DNA from: Clusia tigrina
Lineage: Eukaryota > Arthropoda > Insecta > Diptera > Clusiidae
Direction: 5' to 3'
Length of the DNA stretch: 64,000 nt
Assembly: GCA_920105625.2 (NCBI GenBank)
Contig: CAKKTE020000165.1
Coordinates: 962,929-1,026,928, forward strand
Below, piece by piece: positions 1 to 11,804 of the stretch (position 1 is the first letter of the stretch; the number at the start of each line of letters is the position of its first letter). The notes beneath the pieces were generated by a model. That model was not told the DNA's origin. It did not search any database and saw nothing but the letters and a program-made list of their open reading frames with translations. The position numbers and the translations under genes were made by a program.

Positions 1-2862
1 TCGAATACTTTATTGCTACAAAATTTCAAGTTTTTATGACGCTCCAGTAAAAAGTTACAAGCATTTGTATGTTGCAAATTTTGATAGGTTTAGGAAGTAC
101 GGTATAGAAGTTAAGGCCATTTGAAGTTTTATCAGTGTTTGATTTGAAACTCAAGGGTAGCATAGATTTGAGCGATAGCTTAAATTGACAAGAGGCTCGA
201 GTACTTTATTGCTACATAATTTCAAGGTTTTATGACGCTCCAGTAAAAAGTTACTAGCATTTGTATGTTGCAAACTTTGATAGGTGTAGGACGTACCGTA
301 TATAAGTTAGGGCCATTTGAAGTTTTATCAGTGTTTGATTTGGGACTCAAGGGTAGGGTAGCTTTGACCGATAGCCTAAATTGACAAGAGGCTCGAGTAC
401 TTTATTGTTACAAAATTTCAAGTTTTTATGACGCTCCAGTAAAAAGTTACAAGCATTTGTATGTTGCACACTTTGATAGGTGTAGGACGTACGGTATAGA
501 AGTTAGGGCCATTTGAAGTTTTATCAGTGCTTAATTAGGGAGTCAAGGGAGCATAGCTTTGAGCGATAGCTCAAATTGACAAGAGGCTCGAGTACTTTAT
601 TGTTACAAAATATCAAGCTTTTATGACGCTCCAGTAAAAAGTTAGAAACATTTGTATGTTGCAAACTTTTATAGGTTTAGGACGTACCGTATAGAAGTTA
701 GGGCCATTTGAAGTTTTATCAGTGTTTGATTTGGGACTCAAGGGTAGGGTAGCTTTGAGCGATAGCCTAAATTGACAAGAGGCTCGAGTACTTTATTGTT
801 ACAAAATTTCAAGTTTTTATGACGCTCCATTAAAAAGTTACAAGCATTTGTATGTTGCACACTTTGATAGGTGTAGGACGTACCGTATAGAAGTTAGGGC
901 CATTTGAAGTTTTATCAGTGTTTGATTTGGGACTCCAGGGTAGCATAGCTTTGAGCGATAGCTTAAATTGACAAGAGGCTCGACTACTTTATTGTTACAA
1001 AATTTCAAGGTTTTATGAAGCTCCAGTAAAAAGTTACAAGCATTTGTATGTTGCAAACTTTGATAGGTGTAGGACGTACCGTATAGAAGTTAGGGCCATT
1101 TGAAGTTTTATCAGTGTTTGATTTGGGACTCCAGGGTAGCATAGCTTTGAGCGATAGCTTAAATTGGCAAGAGACTCGAGTACTTTATTGTTACAAAATT
1201 TCAAGGTTTTATGAAGCTCCAGTAAAAAGTTACAAGCATTTGTATGTTGCAAACTTTGATAGGTGACGGACGTACCGTACAGAAGTTAGGGCCATTTGAA
1301 GTTTTATCAGTGTTTGATTTGGGACTCAAGTGTAGCATAGCTTTGAGCGATAGCTTAAATTGACAAGAGGCTCGAGTACTTTATTGTTACAAAATATCAA
1401 GTTTTTATGACGCTCCAGTAAAAAGTTACAAACATTTGTATGTTGCAAACTTTGATAGGTTTAGGACGTACCGTATAGAAGTTAGGGCCATTTGAAGTTT
1501 TATCAGTACTTGATTTGGGACTGAAGGGTAGCATAGCTTTGACCGATAGCTTAAATTGACAAGCGGCTCGAGTACTTTATTGTTACAAAATTTCAAGGTT
1601 TAATGACGCTCCAGTAAAAAGTTACAAGGATTTGTATTTTGCAAACTTTGATAGGTGTAGGACGTACCGTATAGAAGTTAGGGCCATTTGAAGTTTTATC
1701 AATGTTTGATTTGGGACTCAAGGGTAGCATAGCTTTGAGCGATTGCTTAAATTGACAAGAGGCTCGAGTACTTTATTGTTACAAAATTTTAAGGTTTTAT
1801 GACGCTCCAGTAAAAAGTTACAAACATTTGTATGTTGCAAACTTTGATAGGTTTAGGACGTACCGTATAGAAGTTAGGTCCATTTGAAGTTTTATCAGTA
1901 CTTGATTTGGGACTGAAGGGTAGCATAGCTTTGACCGATAGCTTAAATTGACAAGAGGCTCGAGTACTTTATTGTTACAAAATTTAAAGCTTTTATGAAG
2001 CTCCAGTAAAAAGTTACAAGCATTTGTATGTTGCAAACTTTGATAGGTGTAGGACGTACCGTATAGAAGTTAGGACCATTTGAAGTTTTATCAGTGTTTG
2101 ATTTGGGACTCAAGGGTAGCATAGCTTTGATCGATAGCTTAAATTGACAAGAGGCTCGAGTACTTTATTGTTACAAAATTTCAAGGTTTAATGACGCTCC
2201 AGTAAAAAGTTACAAGGATTTGTATTTTGCAAACTTTGATAGGTGTAGGACGTACCGTATAGAAGTTAGGGCCATTTGAAGTTTTATCAATGTTTGATTT
2301 GGGACTCAAGGGTAGCATAGCTTTGAGCGATAGCTTAAATTGACAAGAGACTCGAGTACTTTATTGTTACAAAATTTCAAGTTTTTATGAAGCTCCAGTA
2401 AAAAGTTACAAGCATTTGTATGTTGCAAACTTTGATAGGTGTAGGACGTACCGTATAGAAGTTAGGGCCATTTGAAGTTTTATCAGTGTTTGATTTGGGA
2501 CTCAAGGGTAGCATAGCTTTGAGCGATAGCTTAAATTTGCAAGAGGCTCGAGTACTTTATTGTTACAAAATTTCAAATTTTTATGACGCTCCAGTAAAAA
2601 GTTACAAGCATTTGTATGTTGCAAACTTTGATAGGTGTAGGACGTACCGTATAGAAGTTAGGGCCATTTGAAGTTTTATCAGTGTTTGATTTGGGACTAA
2701 AGGGTAGCATAGCTTTGAGCGATAGCTTAAATTGACAAGAGGCTCGAGTACTTTATTGTTACAAAATTTCAAGGTTTTATGAAGCTCCAGTAAAAAGTTA
2801 CAAGCATTTGTATGTTGCAAACTTTGATAGGTGTAGGACGTACCGTATAGAAGTTAGGGCCA

Positions 2863-3058
2863 TTTGAAGTTTTATCAGTGTTTGATTTGGGACTCAAGGG
2901 TAGCATAGCTTTGAGCGATAGCTTAAATTGACAAGAGGCTCGAGTACTTTATTGTTACAAAATTTCAAGGTTTTATGAAGCTCCAATAAAAAGTTACAAG
3001 CATTTGTATGTTGCAAACTTTGATAGGTGTAGGACGTACCGTATAGAATTTAGGGCCA
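2863..3058. repeat. Representative monomer (196 bp)
   Basis: This is one typical unit, counted from TTTGAAG to the next TTTGAA at 3059. The common form of the unit has about 73 G+C in 196 bases (37%) and five CpG dinucleotides (in GAGCGAT, GCTCGAG, GACGCTCC, GGACGTAC and TACCGTAT). It contains a CTCGAG palindrome overlapped by AGTACT. It also has a short dyad, CTCAA at 2893-2897 and TTGAG at 2911-2915, with a 13-base loop. The phase is arbitrary. Because 196 is not a multiple of three, the reading frame rotates with each unit, which argues against a coding function. I see no match to the CENP-B box pattern (TTCG....A..CGGG). Confidence 0.95.
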
Positions 3059-5440
3059 TTTGAAATTTTATCAGTGTTTGATTTGGGACTCAAGGGTAGC
3101 ATAGCTTTGAGCGATAGCTTAAATTGACAAGAGGCTCGAGTACTTTATTGTTACAAAATTTCAAGGTTTTATGACGCTCCAGTAAAAAGTTACAAGCATT
3201 TGTATTTTGCAAACTTTGATAGGTGTAGGACGTACCGTGTAGAAGTTAGGGCCATTTGAAGTTTTATCAGTATTTGATTTGGGAGTCAAGGGTAGCATAG
3301 CTTTGAGCGATAGCTTAAATTGGCAAGAGGCTCGTGTACTTTATTGCTACAAAATTTCAAGGTTTTATGACGCTCCAGTAAAAAGTTACAAGCATTTGTA
3401 TGTTGCAAATTTTGATAGGTTTAGGAAGTACGGTATAGAAGTTAGGGCCATTTGAAGTTTTATCAGTGTTTGATTTGGGACTCAAGGGTAGCATAGATTT
3501 GAGCGATAGCTTAAATTGACAAGAGGCTCGAGTACTTTATTGTTACATAATTTCAAGGTTTTATGACGCTCCAGTAAAAATATAGTAGCATTTGTATGTT
3601 GCAAACTTTGATAGGTGTAGGATGCATCGTATAGAAGTTAGGGCCATTTGAAGTTTTATCAGTGTTTGATTTGGGACTCAAGGGTAGCATAGCTTTGAGC
3701 GATAGGTTAAATTGACAAGAGGCTCGAGTACTTTATTGTTACAAAATTTCAAGGTTTTATGACGCTCCAGTAAAAAGTTACAAGCATTTGTATGTTGCAA
3801 ACTCTGATAGGTTTAGGACGTACCGTATAGAAGTTAGGGCCATTTGAAGTTTTATCAGTGTTAGATTTGGGACTCCAGGGTAGCATAGCTTTGAGCGAAA
3901 GCTTAAATTGACAAGAGGCTCGAGTACTTTATTGTTACAAAATTTCAAATTTTTATGACGCTCCAGTAAAAAGTTACAAGCATTTGTATGTTACAAACTT
4001 TGATAGGTGTAGGACGTACCGTATAGAAGTAAGGGCCATTTGAAGTTTTATCAGTGTTTGATTTGGGACTCCAGGGTAGCATAGCTTTGAGCGATAGCTT
4101 AAATTGACAAGAGGCTCGACTACTTTATTGTTACAAAATTTCAAGGTTTTATGAAGCTCCAGTAAAAAGTTACAAGCATTTGTATGTTGCAAACTTTGAT
4201 AGGTGTAGGACGTACCGTATAGAAGTTAGGGCCATTTGAAGTTTTATCAGTGTTTGATTTGGGATTCAAGGGTAGCATAGCTTTGAGCGATTGCTTAAAT
4301 TGACAAGAGGCTCGAGTACTTTATTGTTACAAAATTTCAAGTTTTTATGACGCTCCAGTAAAAAGTTACAAGCATTTGTATGTTGCAAACTTTGATAGGT
4401 GTAGGACGTACCGTATAGAAGTTAGGACCATTTGAAGTTTTATCAGTGTTTGATTTGGGACTCAAGGGTAGCATAGCTTTGAGCGATAGCTTAAATTGAC
4501 AAGAGGCTCGAGTACTTTATTGTTACAAAATTTCAAGGTTTAATGACGCTCCAGTAAAAAGTTACAAGGATTTGTATTTTGCAAACTTTGATAGGTGTAG
4601 GACGTACCGTATAGAAGTTAGGGCCATTTGAAGTTTTATCAATGTTTGATTTGGGACTCAAGGGTAGCATAGCTTTGAGCGATAGCTTAAATTGACGAGA
4701 GGCTCGAGTACTTTATTGTTACAAAATTTTAAGATTTTATGACGCTCCAGTAAAAAGTTACAAGCATTTGTATGTTGCAAACTTTGATAGGTGTAGGACG
4801 TACCGTATAGAAGTTAGGGCCATTTGAAGTTTTATCAGTGTTTGATTTGGGACTCAAGGGTAGCATAGCTTTGAGCGATAGCTTAAATTGACAGAGGCTC
4901 GAGAACTTTATTGTTACAAAATTTCAAGGTTTAATGACGCTCCAGTAAAAAGTTACAAGCATTTGTATGTTGCAAATTTTGATAGGTTTAGGAAGTATGG
5001 TATAGAAGTTAGGGCCATTTGAAGTTTTATCAGTGGTTGATTTGGGACTCAAGGGTAGCGTAGCTTTGAGCGATAGCTTAAATTGACAAGAGGCTCGAGT
5101 ACTTTATTGTTACCAAATATCAAGTTTTTATGACGCTCCAGTAAAAAGTTACCAACATTTGTATGTTGCAAACTTTGATAGGTTTAGGACGTACTGTATA
5201 GAAGTTAGGGCCATTTGAAGTTTTATCAGTGTGTGATTTGGGACTCAAGGGTAGAATAGCTTTGAGCGATAGCTTAAATTGACAAGAGGCTCGAGTACTT
5301 CATTTTTACAAAATTTCAAGGTTTTATGAAGCTCCAGTAAAAAGTTACAAGCATTTGTATGTGGCAAACTTTGATAGGTGTAGGACCTACCGTATAGAAG
5401 TTAGGGCGATTTGAAGTTTTATCAGTGGTTGATTTGGGAC

Positions 5441-7084
5441 TCAAGGGTAGCATAGCTTTGAGCGATAGCTTAAATTGACAAGAGACTCGAGTACTTTATT
5501 GTTACAAAATTTCAAGGTTGTATGAACCTCCAGTAAAAAGTTACAAGCATTTGTATGTTGCAAACTTTGATAGGTGAAGGACGTACCGTATAGAAGTTAG
5601 GGCCATTTGAAGTTTTATCAGTGTTTGATTTGGGACTCAAGGGTAGCATAGCTTTGAGCGATAGCTTAAATTGACAAGAGGCTCGAGTACTTTATTGTTA
5701 CCAAATATCAAGTTTTTATGACGCTCCAGTAAAAAGTTACAAACATTTGTATGTTGCAAACTTTGATAGGTTTAGGACGTACCGTATAGAAGTTAGGGCC
5801 ATTTGAAGTTTTATCAGTGCTTGATTTGGGACTGAAGGATAGCATAGCTTTGACCGATAGCTTAAATTGACAAGAGGCTCGAGTACTTTATTGTTACAAA
5901 ATTTCAAGCTTTTATGAAACTCCAGTAAAAAGTTACAAGCATTTGTATGTTGCAAACTTTGATAGTTGTAGGACGTACCGTATAGAAGTTAGGACCATTT
6001 GAAGTTTTATCAGTGTTTGATTTAGGACTCAAGGGTAGCATAGCTTTGAGCGATAGCTTAAATTGACAAGAGGCTCGAGTACTTTATTGTTACAAAATTT
6101 CAAGGTTTAATGACGCTCCAGTAAAAAGTTTCAAGGATTTGTATTGTGCAAACTTTGATAGGTGTAGGACGTACCGTATAGAAGTTAGGGCCATTTGAAG
6201 TTTTATCAGTGTTTGATTTGGGACTCAATGGTAGCATAGCTTTGAGCGATAGCTTAAATTGACAAGAGGCTCGAGTACTTTATTGTTACAAAATTTCAAG
6301 GTTTTATGAAGCTCCAGTAAAAAGTTACAAGCATTTGTATGTTGCAAACTTTGATAGGTGTAGGACGTACCGTATAGAAGTTAGGACCATTTGAAGTTTT
6401 ATCAGTGTTTGATTTGGGACTCAAGGGTAGCATAGCTTTGAGCGATAGCTTAAATTGACAAGAGACTCGAGTACTTTATTGTTACAAAATTTCAAGGTTT
6501 TATGAAGCTCCAGTAAAAAGTTACAAGCATTTGTATGTTGCAAACTTTGAAAGGTGAAGGACGTACCGTAAAGAAGTTAGGGCCATTTGAAATTTTATCA
6601 GTGTTTGATTTGGGACTCAAGGGTAGCATAGCTTTGAGCGATAGCTTAAATTGACAAGAGGCTCGAGTACTTTATTGTTACCAAATATCAAGTTTTTATG
6701 ACGCTCCAGTAAAAAGTTACAAACATTTGTATGTTGCAAACTTTGATAGGTTTAGGACGTACCGTATAGAAGTTAGGGCCATTTGAAGTTTTATCAGTGC
6801 TTGATTTGGGACTGAAGGGTAGCATAGCTTTGACCGATAGCTTAAATTGACAAGAGGCTCGAGTACTTTATTGTTACAAAATTTCAAGCTTTTATGAAAC
6901 TCCAGTAAAAAGTTACAAGCATTTGTATGTTGCAAACTTTGATAGGTGTAGGACGTACCGTATAGAAGTTAGGACCATTTGAAGTTTTATCAGTGTTTGA
7001 TTTGGGACTCAAGGGTAGCATAGCTTTGAGCGATAGCTTAAATTGACAAGAGGCTCGAGTACTTTATTGTTACAAAATTTCAAG
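5441..7084. repeat. Tandem 5-monomer duplication (980 bp offset)
   Basis: About 5441-6104 and 6421-7084 are near-identical at an offset of exactly 980 bp (5 x 196). The shared run includes the rare ATTGTTACCAAATATCAAG unit, the TGACTGAAGG variant, GACCGATAG and TATGAAACTCC. Divergence begins at about 7088, where one copy has CAAGGTTTAATG and the other CAAGGTTTTATG. The shared private variants show a duplication rather than parallel mutation. Confidence 0.85.
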
Positions 7085-7088
7085 GTTT

Positions 7089-8244
7089 TATGACGCTCCA
7101 GTAAAAAGTTACAAGCATTTGTATGTTGCAAATTTTGATAGGTTTAGGAAGTACGGAATAGAAGTTAGGGCCATTTGAAGTTTTATCAGTGTTTGATTTG
7201 GGACTCAGGGGTAGCATAGCTTTGAGCGATAACTTAAATTGACAAGAGGCTCCAGTACTTTATTGTTACATAATTTAAAGGTTTTATGACGCTCCAGTAA
7301 AAAGTTACTAGCATTTGTATGTTGCAAACTTTGATAGATGTAGGATGCATCGTATAGAAGTTAGGGCCATTTGAAGTTTTATCAGTGTTTGACATGGGAC
7401 TCAAGGGTAGCATAACTTTGAGCGATAGCTTAAATTGACAAGAGACTCGAGTACTTTATTGTTACAAAATTTCAAGGTTTTATGAAGCTCCAGTAAAAAG
7501 TTACAAGCATTTGTATGTTGCAAACTTTGATAGGTGTAGGACGTACCGTATAGAAGTTAGGACCATTTGAAGTTTTATCAGTGTTTGATTTGGGACTCAA
7601 GGGTAGCATAGCTTTGAGCGATAGCTTAAATTGACAAGAGGCTCGAGTACTTTATTGTTACAAAATTTCAAGGTTTAATGACGCTCCAGAAAAAAGTTAC
7701 AAGGATTTGTATTTTGCAAACTTTGATAGGTGTAGGACGTACCGTATAGAAGTTAGGGCCATTTGGAGTTTTATCAGTGTTTGATTTGGGACTCAAGGGT
7801 AGCATAGCTTTGAGCGATAGCTTAAATTGACAAGAGGCTCGAGTACTTTATTGTTACAAAATTTTAAGGTTTTATGACGCTCCAGTAAAAAGTTACAAGC
7901 ATTTGTATGTTGCAAATTTTGATAGGTTTAGGAAGTACGGTATAGAAGTTAGGGCCATTTGAAGTTTTATCAGTGTTTGATTTGGGACTCAAGGGTAGCA
8001 TAGCTTTGAGTGATAACTTAAATTGACAAGAGGCTCCAGTACTTTATTGTTACATAATTTAAAGGTTTTATGACGCTCCAGTAAAAAGTTACTAGCATTT
8101 GTATGTTGCAAACTTTGATAGATGTAGGATGCATCGTATAGAAGTTAGGGCCATTTGAAGTTTTATCAGTGTTTGACTTGGGACTCAAGGGTAGCATAAC
8201 TTTGAGCGATAGCTTAAATTGACAAGAGACTCGAGTACTTTATT
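7089..8244. repeat. 4-monomer (784 bp) duplication carrying a GATGCATCG variant
   Basis: The marker TTGATAGATGTAGGATGCAT occurs with its GATG at 7337 and again at 8121, exactly 784 bp (4 x 196) apart. The surrounding units share CTCCAGTACTTTATTG (loss of CTCGAG), ACATAATTTAAAGG and AGCATAACTTTGAG. The second copy has GACTTGGG where the first has GACATGGG. Confidence 0.8.
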
Positions 8245-8671
8245 GTTACAAAATTTCAAGGTTTTATGACGCTCCAGTAAAAAGTTACAAGCATTTGTAT
8301 GTTGCAAACTTTGATAGGTGTAGGACGTACCGTATAGAAGTTAGGGCCATTTGAAGTGTTATTAGTGGTTGATTTGGGAATCAAGGGTAGCATAGCTTTG
8401 AGCGATAGCTTAAATTGACAAGAGGCTCGAGTACTTTATTGTTACAAAATATCAAGTTTTTAAGACGCTCCAGTAAAAAGTTACAAACATTTGTATGTTG
8501 CAAACTTTGATATTTTTAGGACGTACCTTATAGAAGTTAGGGCCATTTGAAGTTTTATCAGTGTTTGATTTGGGACTCAAGGGTAGCATAGCTTTGAGCG
8601 ATAGCTTAAATTGACAAGAGGCTCGAGTACTTTATTGTTACAAAATTTTAAGGTTTTATGAGGCTCCAGTA

Positions 8672-8699
8672 AAAAGTTACAAGCATTTGCAAATTTTGA
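8672..8699. repeat. Monomer with 7-bp internal deletion (R1 copy)
   Basis: The sequence reads GCATTTGCAAATTTTG where other units read GCATTTGTATGTTGCAAATTTTG, so TATGTTG is missing. The deleted segment lies between two direct TTG triplets, as expected for slippage between short direct repeats. The same deletion is present at about 30618, showing common descent. Confidence 0.9.
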
Positions 8700-9061
8700 T
8701 AGGTTTAGGAAGTACGGTATAGAAGTTGGGGCCATTTGAAGTTTTATCAGTGTTTGATTTGGGACTCAACGGTAGCATAGCTTTGAGCGATAACTTAAAT
8801 TGACAAGAGGCTCGAGTACTTTATTGTTACAAAATTTCAAGGTTTTATGACGCTCCAGTAAAAAGTTACAAGCATTTGTATGTTGCAAACTTTGATAGGT
8901 GTAGCACGAACCGTATAGAAGTTAGGGCCATTTGAAGGTTTATCAGTGTTTGATTTGGGACTCAAGGGTAGCATAGCTTTGAGCGATAGCTTAAATTGAC
9001 AAGAGGCTCGAGTACTTTATTGTTACAAAGTTTCAAGGTTTTATGACGCTCCAGTAAAATG

Positions 9062-11804
9062 TTACAAGCAATTGTATGTTGCAAACTTTGATAGGTGTAG
9101 GACGTACCGTATAGACGTTAAGGCCATTTGAAGCTTTATCAGTGTTTGATTTGGGACTAAAGGGTAGCATAGCTTTGAGCGATAGCTTAAATTGACAAGA
9201 GGCTCGAGTACTTTATTTTTATAAAGTTTCAAGGTTTTATGAAGCTCCAGTAAAAAGTTACAAGCATTTGTATGTTGCAAACTTTGATAGGTGTAGGACG
9301 TACCGTATAGAAGTTAGGGCCATTTGAAGTTTTATAAGTGGTTGATTTGGGAATCAAGGGTAGCATAGCTTTGAGCGATAGCTTAAATTGACAAGAGGCT
9401 CGAGTACTTTATTGTTACAAAATATCAAGTTTTTATGACGCTCCAGTAAAAAGTTACAAACATTTGTGTGTTGCAAACTTTGATAGGTTTAGGACGTACC
9501 GTATAGAAGTTAGGGCCATTTGAAGTTTTATCAGTGTTTGATTTTGGACTCAAGGGTAGCATAGCTTTGAGCGATAGCTTAAATTGACAAGAGGCTCGAG
9601 TACTTTATTGTTACAAAATTTCAAGGTTTTATGACGCTCCAGTAAAAACTTACAAGCATTTGTATGTTGCAACCTTTGATAGGCTTAGGAAGTACGGTAT
9701 AGAAGTTCTGGCCATTTGAAATTTTATCAGTGTTTCATTTGGGACTCAAGGGTAGCTTAGCTTTGAGCGATAGCTTAAATTGACACGAGGCCCGAGTACT
9801 TTATTGTTACAAAATTTCAAGGTTTTATAAAGCTCCAGTAAAAAGTTACAAGCATTTGTATATTGCAAACTTTGATAGGTGTAGGACGTACCGTATAGAA
9901 GTTAGGGCCATTTGAAGTTTTATCAGTGTTTGATTTGGGACTCAAGGGTAGCATAGCTTTGAGCGATAGCTTAAATTGACAAGAGGCTCGGGTACTTTAT
10001 TGTTACAAAATATCAAGTTTTTATGACGCTCCAGTAAAAAGTTACAAACATTTGTATGTTGCAAACTTTGATAGATTTAGGACGTACCGTATAGAGGTTA
10101 GGGCAATTTGAAGTTTTATCAGTGTTTGATTTGGGACTCAAGGGTAGCATAGCTTTGAGCGATAGCTTAAATTGACAAGAGGCTCGAGTACTTTATTTTT
10201 ACAAAATTTCAAGGTTTTATGAAGCTCCAGTAAAAAGTTACAAGCATTTGTATGCTGCAAACTTTGATAGGTGTAGGACGTACCGTATAGAAGTTAGGGC
10301 CAATTGAAGTTTTATCAGTGGTTGATTTGGGACTCAAGGGTAGCATAGCTTTGAGCGATAGCTTAAATTGACAAGAGACTCGAGTACTTTATTGTTACAA
10401 AATTTCAAGGTTTTATGAAGCTCCAGTATAAAGTGACAAGCATTTGTATGTTGCAAACTTTGATAGGTGTAGGACGTACCGTATAGAAGTTAGGGCCATT
10501 TGAAGTTTTATCAGTGTTTGATTTGGGACTCAAGGGTAGCATAGCTTTGAGCGATAGCTTAAATTGACAAGAGGCTCGAGTACTTTATTGTTACAAAATA
10601 TTAAGTTTTTATGACGCTCCAGTAAAAAGTTGCAAACATTTGTATGTTGCAAACTTTGATAGGTTTAGGACGTACCGTATAGAAGTTAGGGCCATTTGAA
10701 GTTTTATCAGTGTTTGATTTGGGACTCAAGGGTAGCATAGCTTTGAGCGATAGCTTAAATTGACAAGAGGCTCGAGTACTTTATTGTTACAAAATTACAA
10801 GGTTATATGAAGCTCCAGTAAAAAGTTACAAGAATTTGTATGTTGCAAACTTTGATAGGTGTAGGACGTACCGTATAGAAGTTAGGGCCATTTGAAGTTT
10901 TATCAGTGTTTGATTTGGGACTCAAGGGTAGCATAGCTTTGAGCGATAGCTTAAATTGACAAGAGGCTCGAGTACTTTATTGTTACAAAATTTTAAGGTT
11001 TTATGACGCTCCAGAAAAAGTTACAAGCATTTGTATGTTGCAAATTTTGATAGGTTTAGGAAGTACGGTATAGAAGTTAGGGCCATTTGAAGTTTTATCA
11101 GTGTTTGATTTGGGACTCAAGGGTAGCATAGCTTTGAGCGATAACTTAAATTGACAAGATACTCCGGTACTTTATTGTTACAAAATTTCAAGGTTTAATG
11201 ACGCTCCAGTAAAAAGTTACAAGGATTTGTATTTTGCAAACTTTGGTAGGTGTAGGACGTACCGTATAGAAGTTAGGGCCATTTGAAGTTTTATCAGTGT
11301 TTGATTTGGGACTAAAGGGTAGCATAGCTTTGAGCGATAGCTTAAATTGACAAGAGGCTCGAGTACTTTATTGTTACAAAATTTTAAGGTTTTATGACGC
11401 TCCAGTAAAAAGTTACAAGCATTTGTATGTTGCAAATTTTGATAGGTTTAGGAAGTACGGTATAGAAGTTAGGGCCATTTGAAGTTTTATCATTGTTTGA
11501 TTTGGGACTCAAGGGTAGCATAGCTTTGAGCGATAACTTAAATTGACAAGAGGCTCCAGTACTTTATTGTTACATAATTTCAAGGTTTTATGACGCTCCA
11601 GTAAAAAGTTACTAGCATTTGTATGTTGCAAACTTTGATAGGTGTAGGACGTAACGTATAGAAGTTAGGGCCATTTGAAGTTTTATCAGTGGTTGATTTG
11701 GGACTCAAGGGTAGCATAGCTTTGAGCGATAGCTTAAATTGACAAGAGGCTCGAGTACTTTATTGTTACAAAGTTTCAAGGTTTTATGACGCTCCAGTAA
11801 AATG
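9062..11804. repeat. HOR unit alpha-1 (14-mer, 2743 bp)
   Basis: This unit runs from the AAGCAATTG monomer to the next copy of it, 2743 bp later. That is 14 x 196 minus one base, and the missing base is a single T deletion in CCAGAAAAAGTTAC at about 11013. Diagnostic monomers in order are AAGCAATTG, ACAAACATTTGTGTG, a GTAAAAACTTAC / GAAGTTCTGGCC unit, a GGCCCGAGTAC / TTATAAAG unit, TATGCTGC, CAGTATAAAGTGAC, AAGTTGCAAAC, GATACTCCGG and AAGGATTTG. Confidence 0.88.

Larger units (their letters stand above)
1..9020. repeat. Zone R1: diverged monomers with short multimer duplications
   Basis: The units here are the same satellite but do not form a long regular higher-order period. Short-range copies are visible instead. 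The AAGGATTTGTATTTTGC variant occurs at about 1626 and 2214 (588 bp, 3 units). A 5-unit duplication lies at 5441-7084 and a 4-unit spacing at about 7337/8121. The alternatives GACGCTCC and GAAGCTCC, and GGTGTAGGACG and GGTTTAGGA, are mixed from unit to unit. Small private indels include a 2-bp loss at about 4892. Parts of this zone reappear inside R2 at 28.6-31.0 kb. Confidence 0.8.

Noticed and set aside
2863..3058. CENP-B box
   Set aside because: No segment of the common monomer fits the essential TTCG....A..CGGG bases on either strand.
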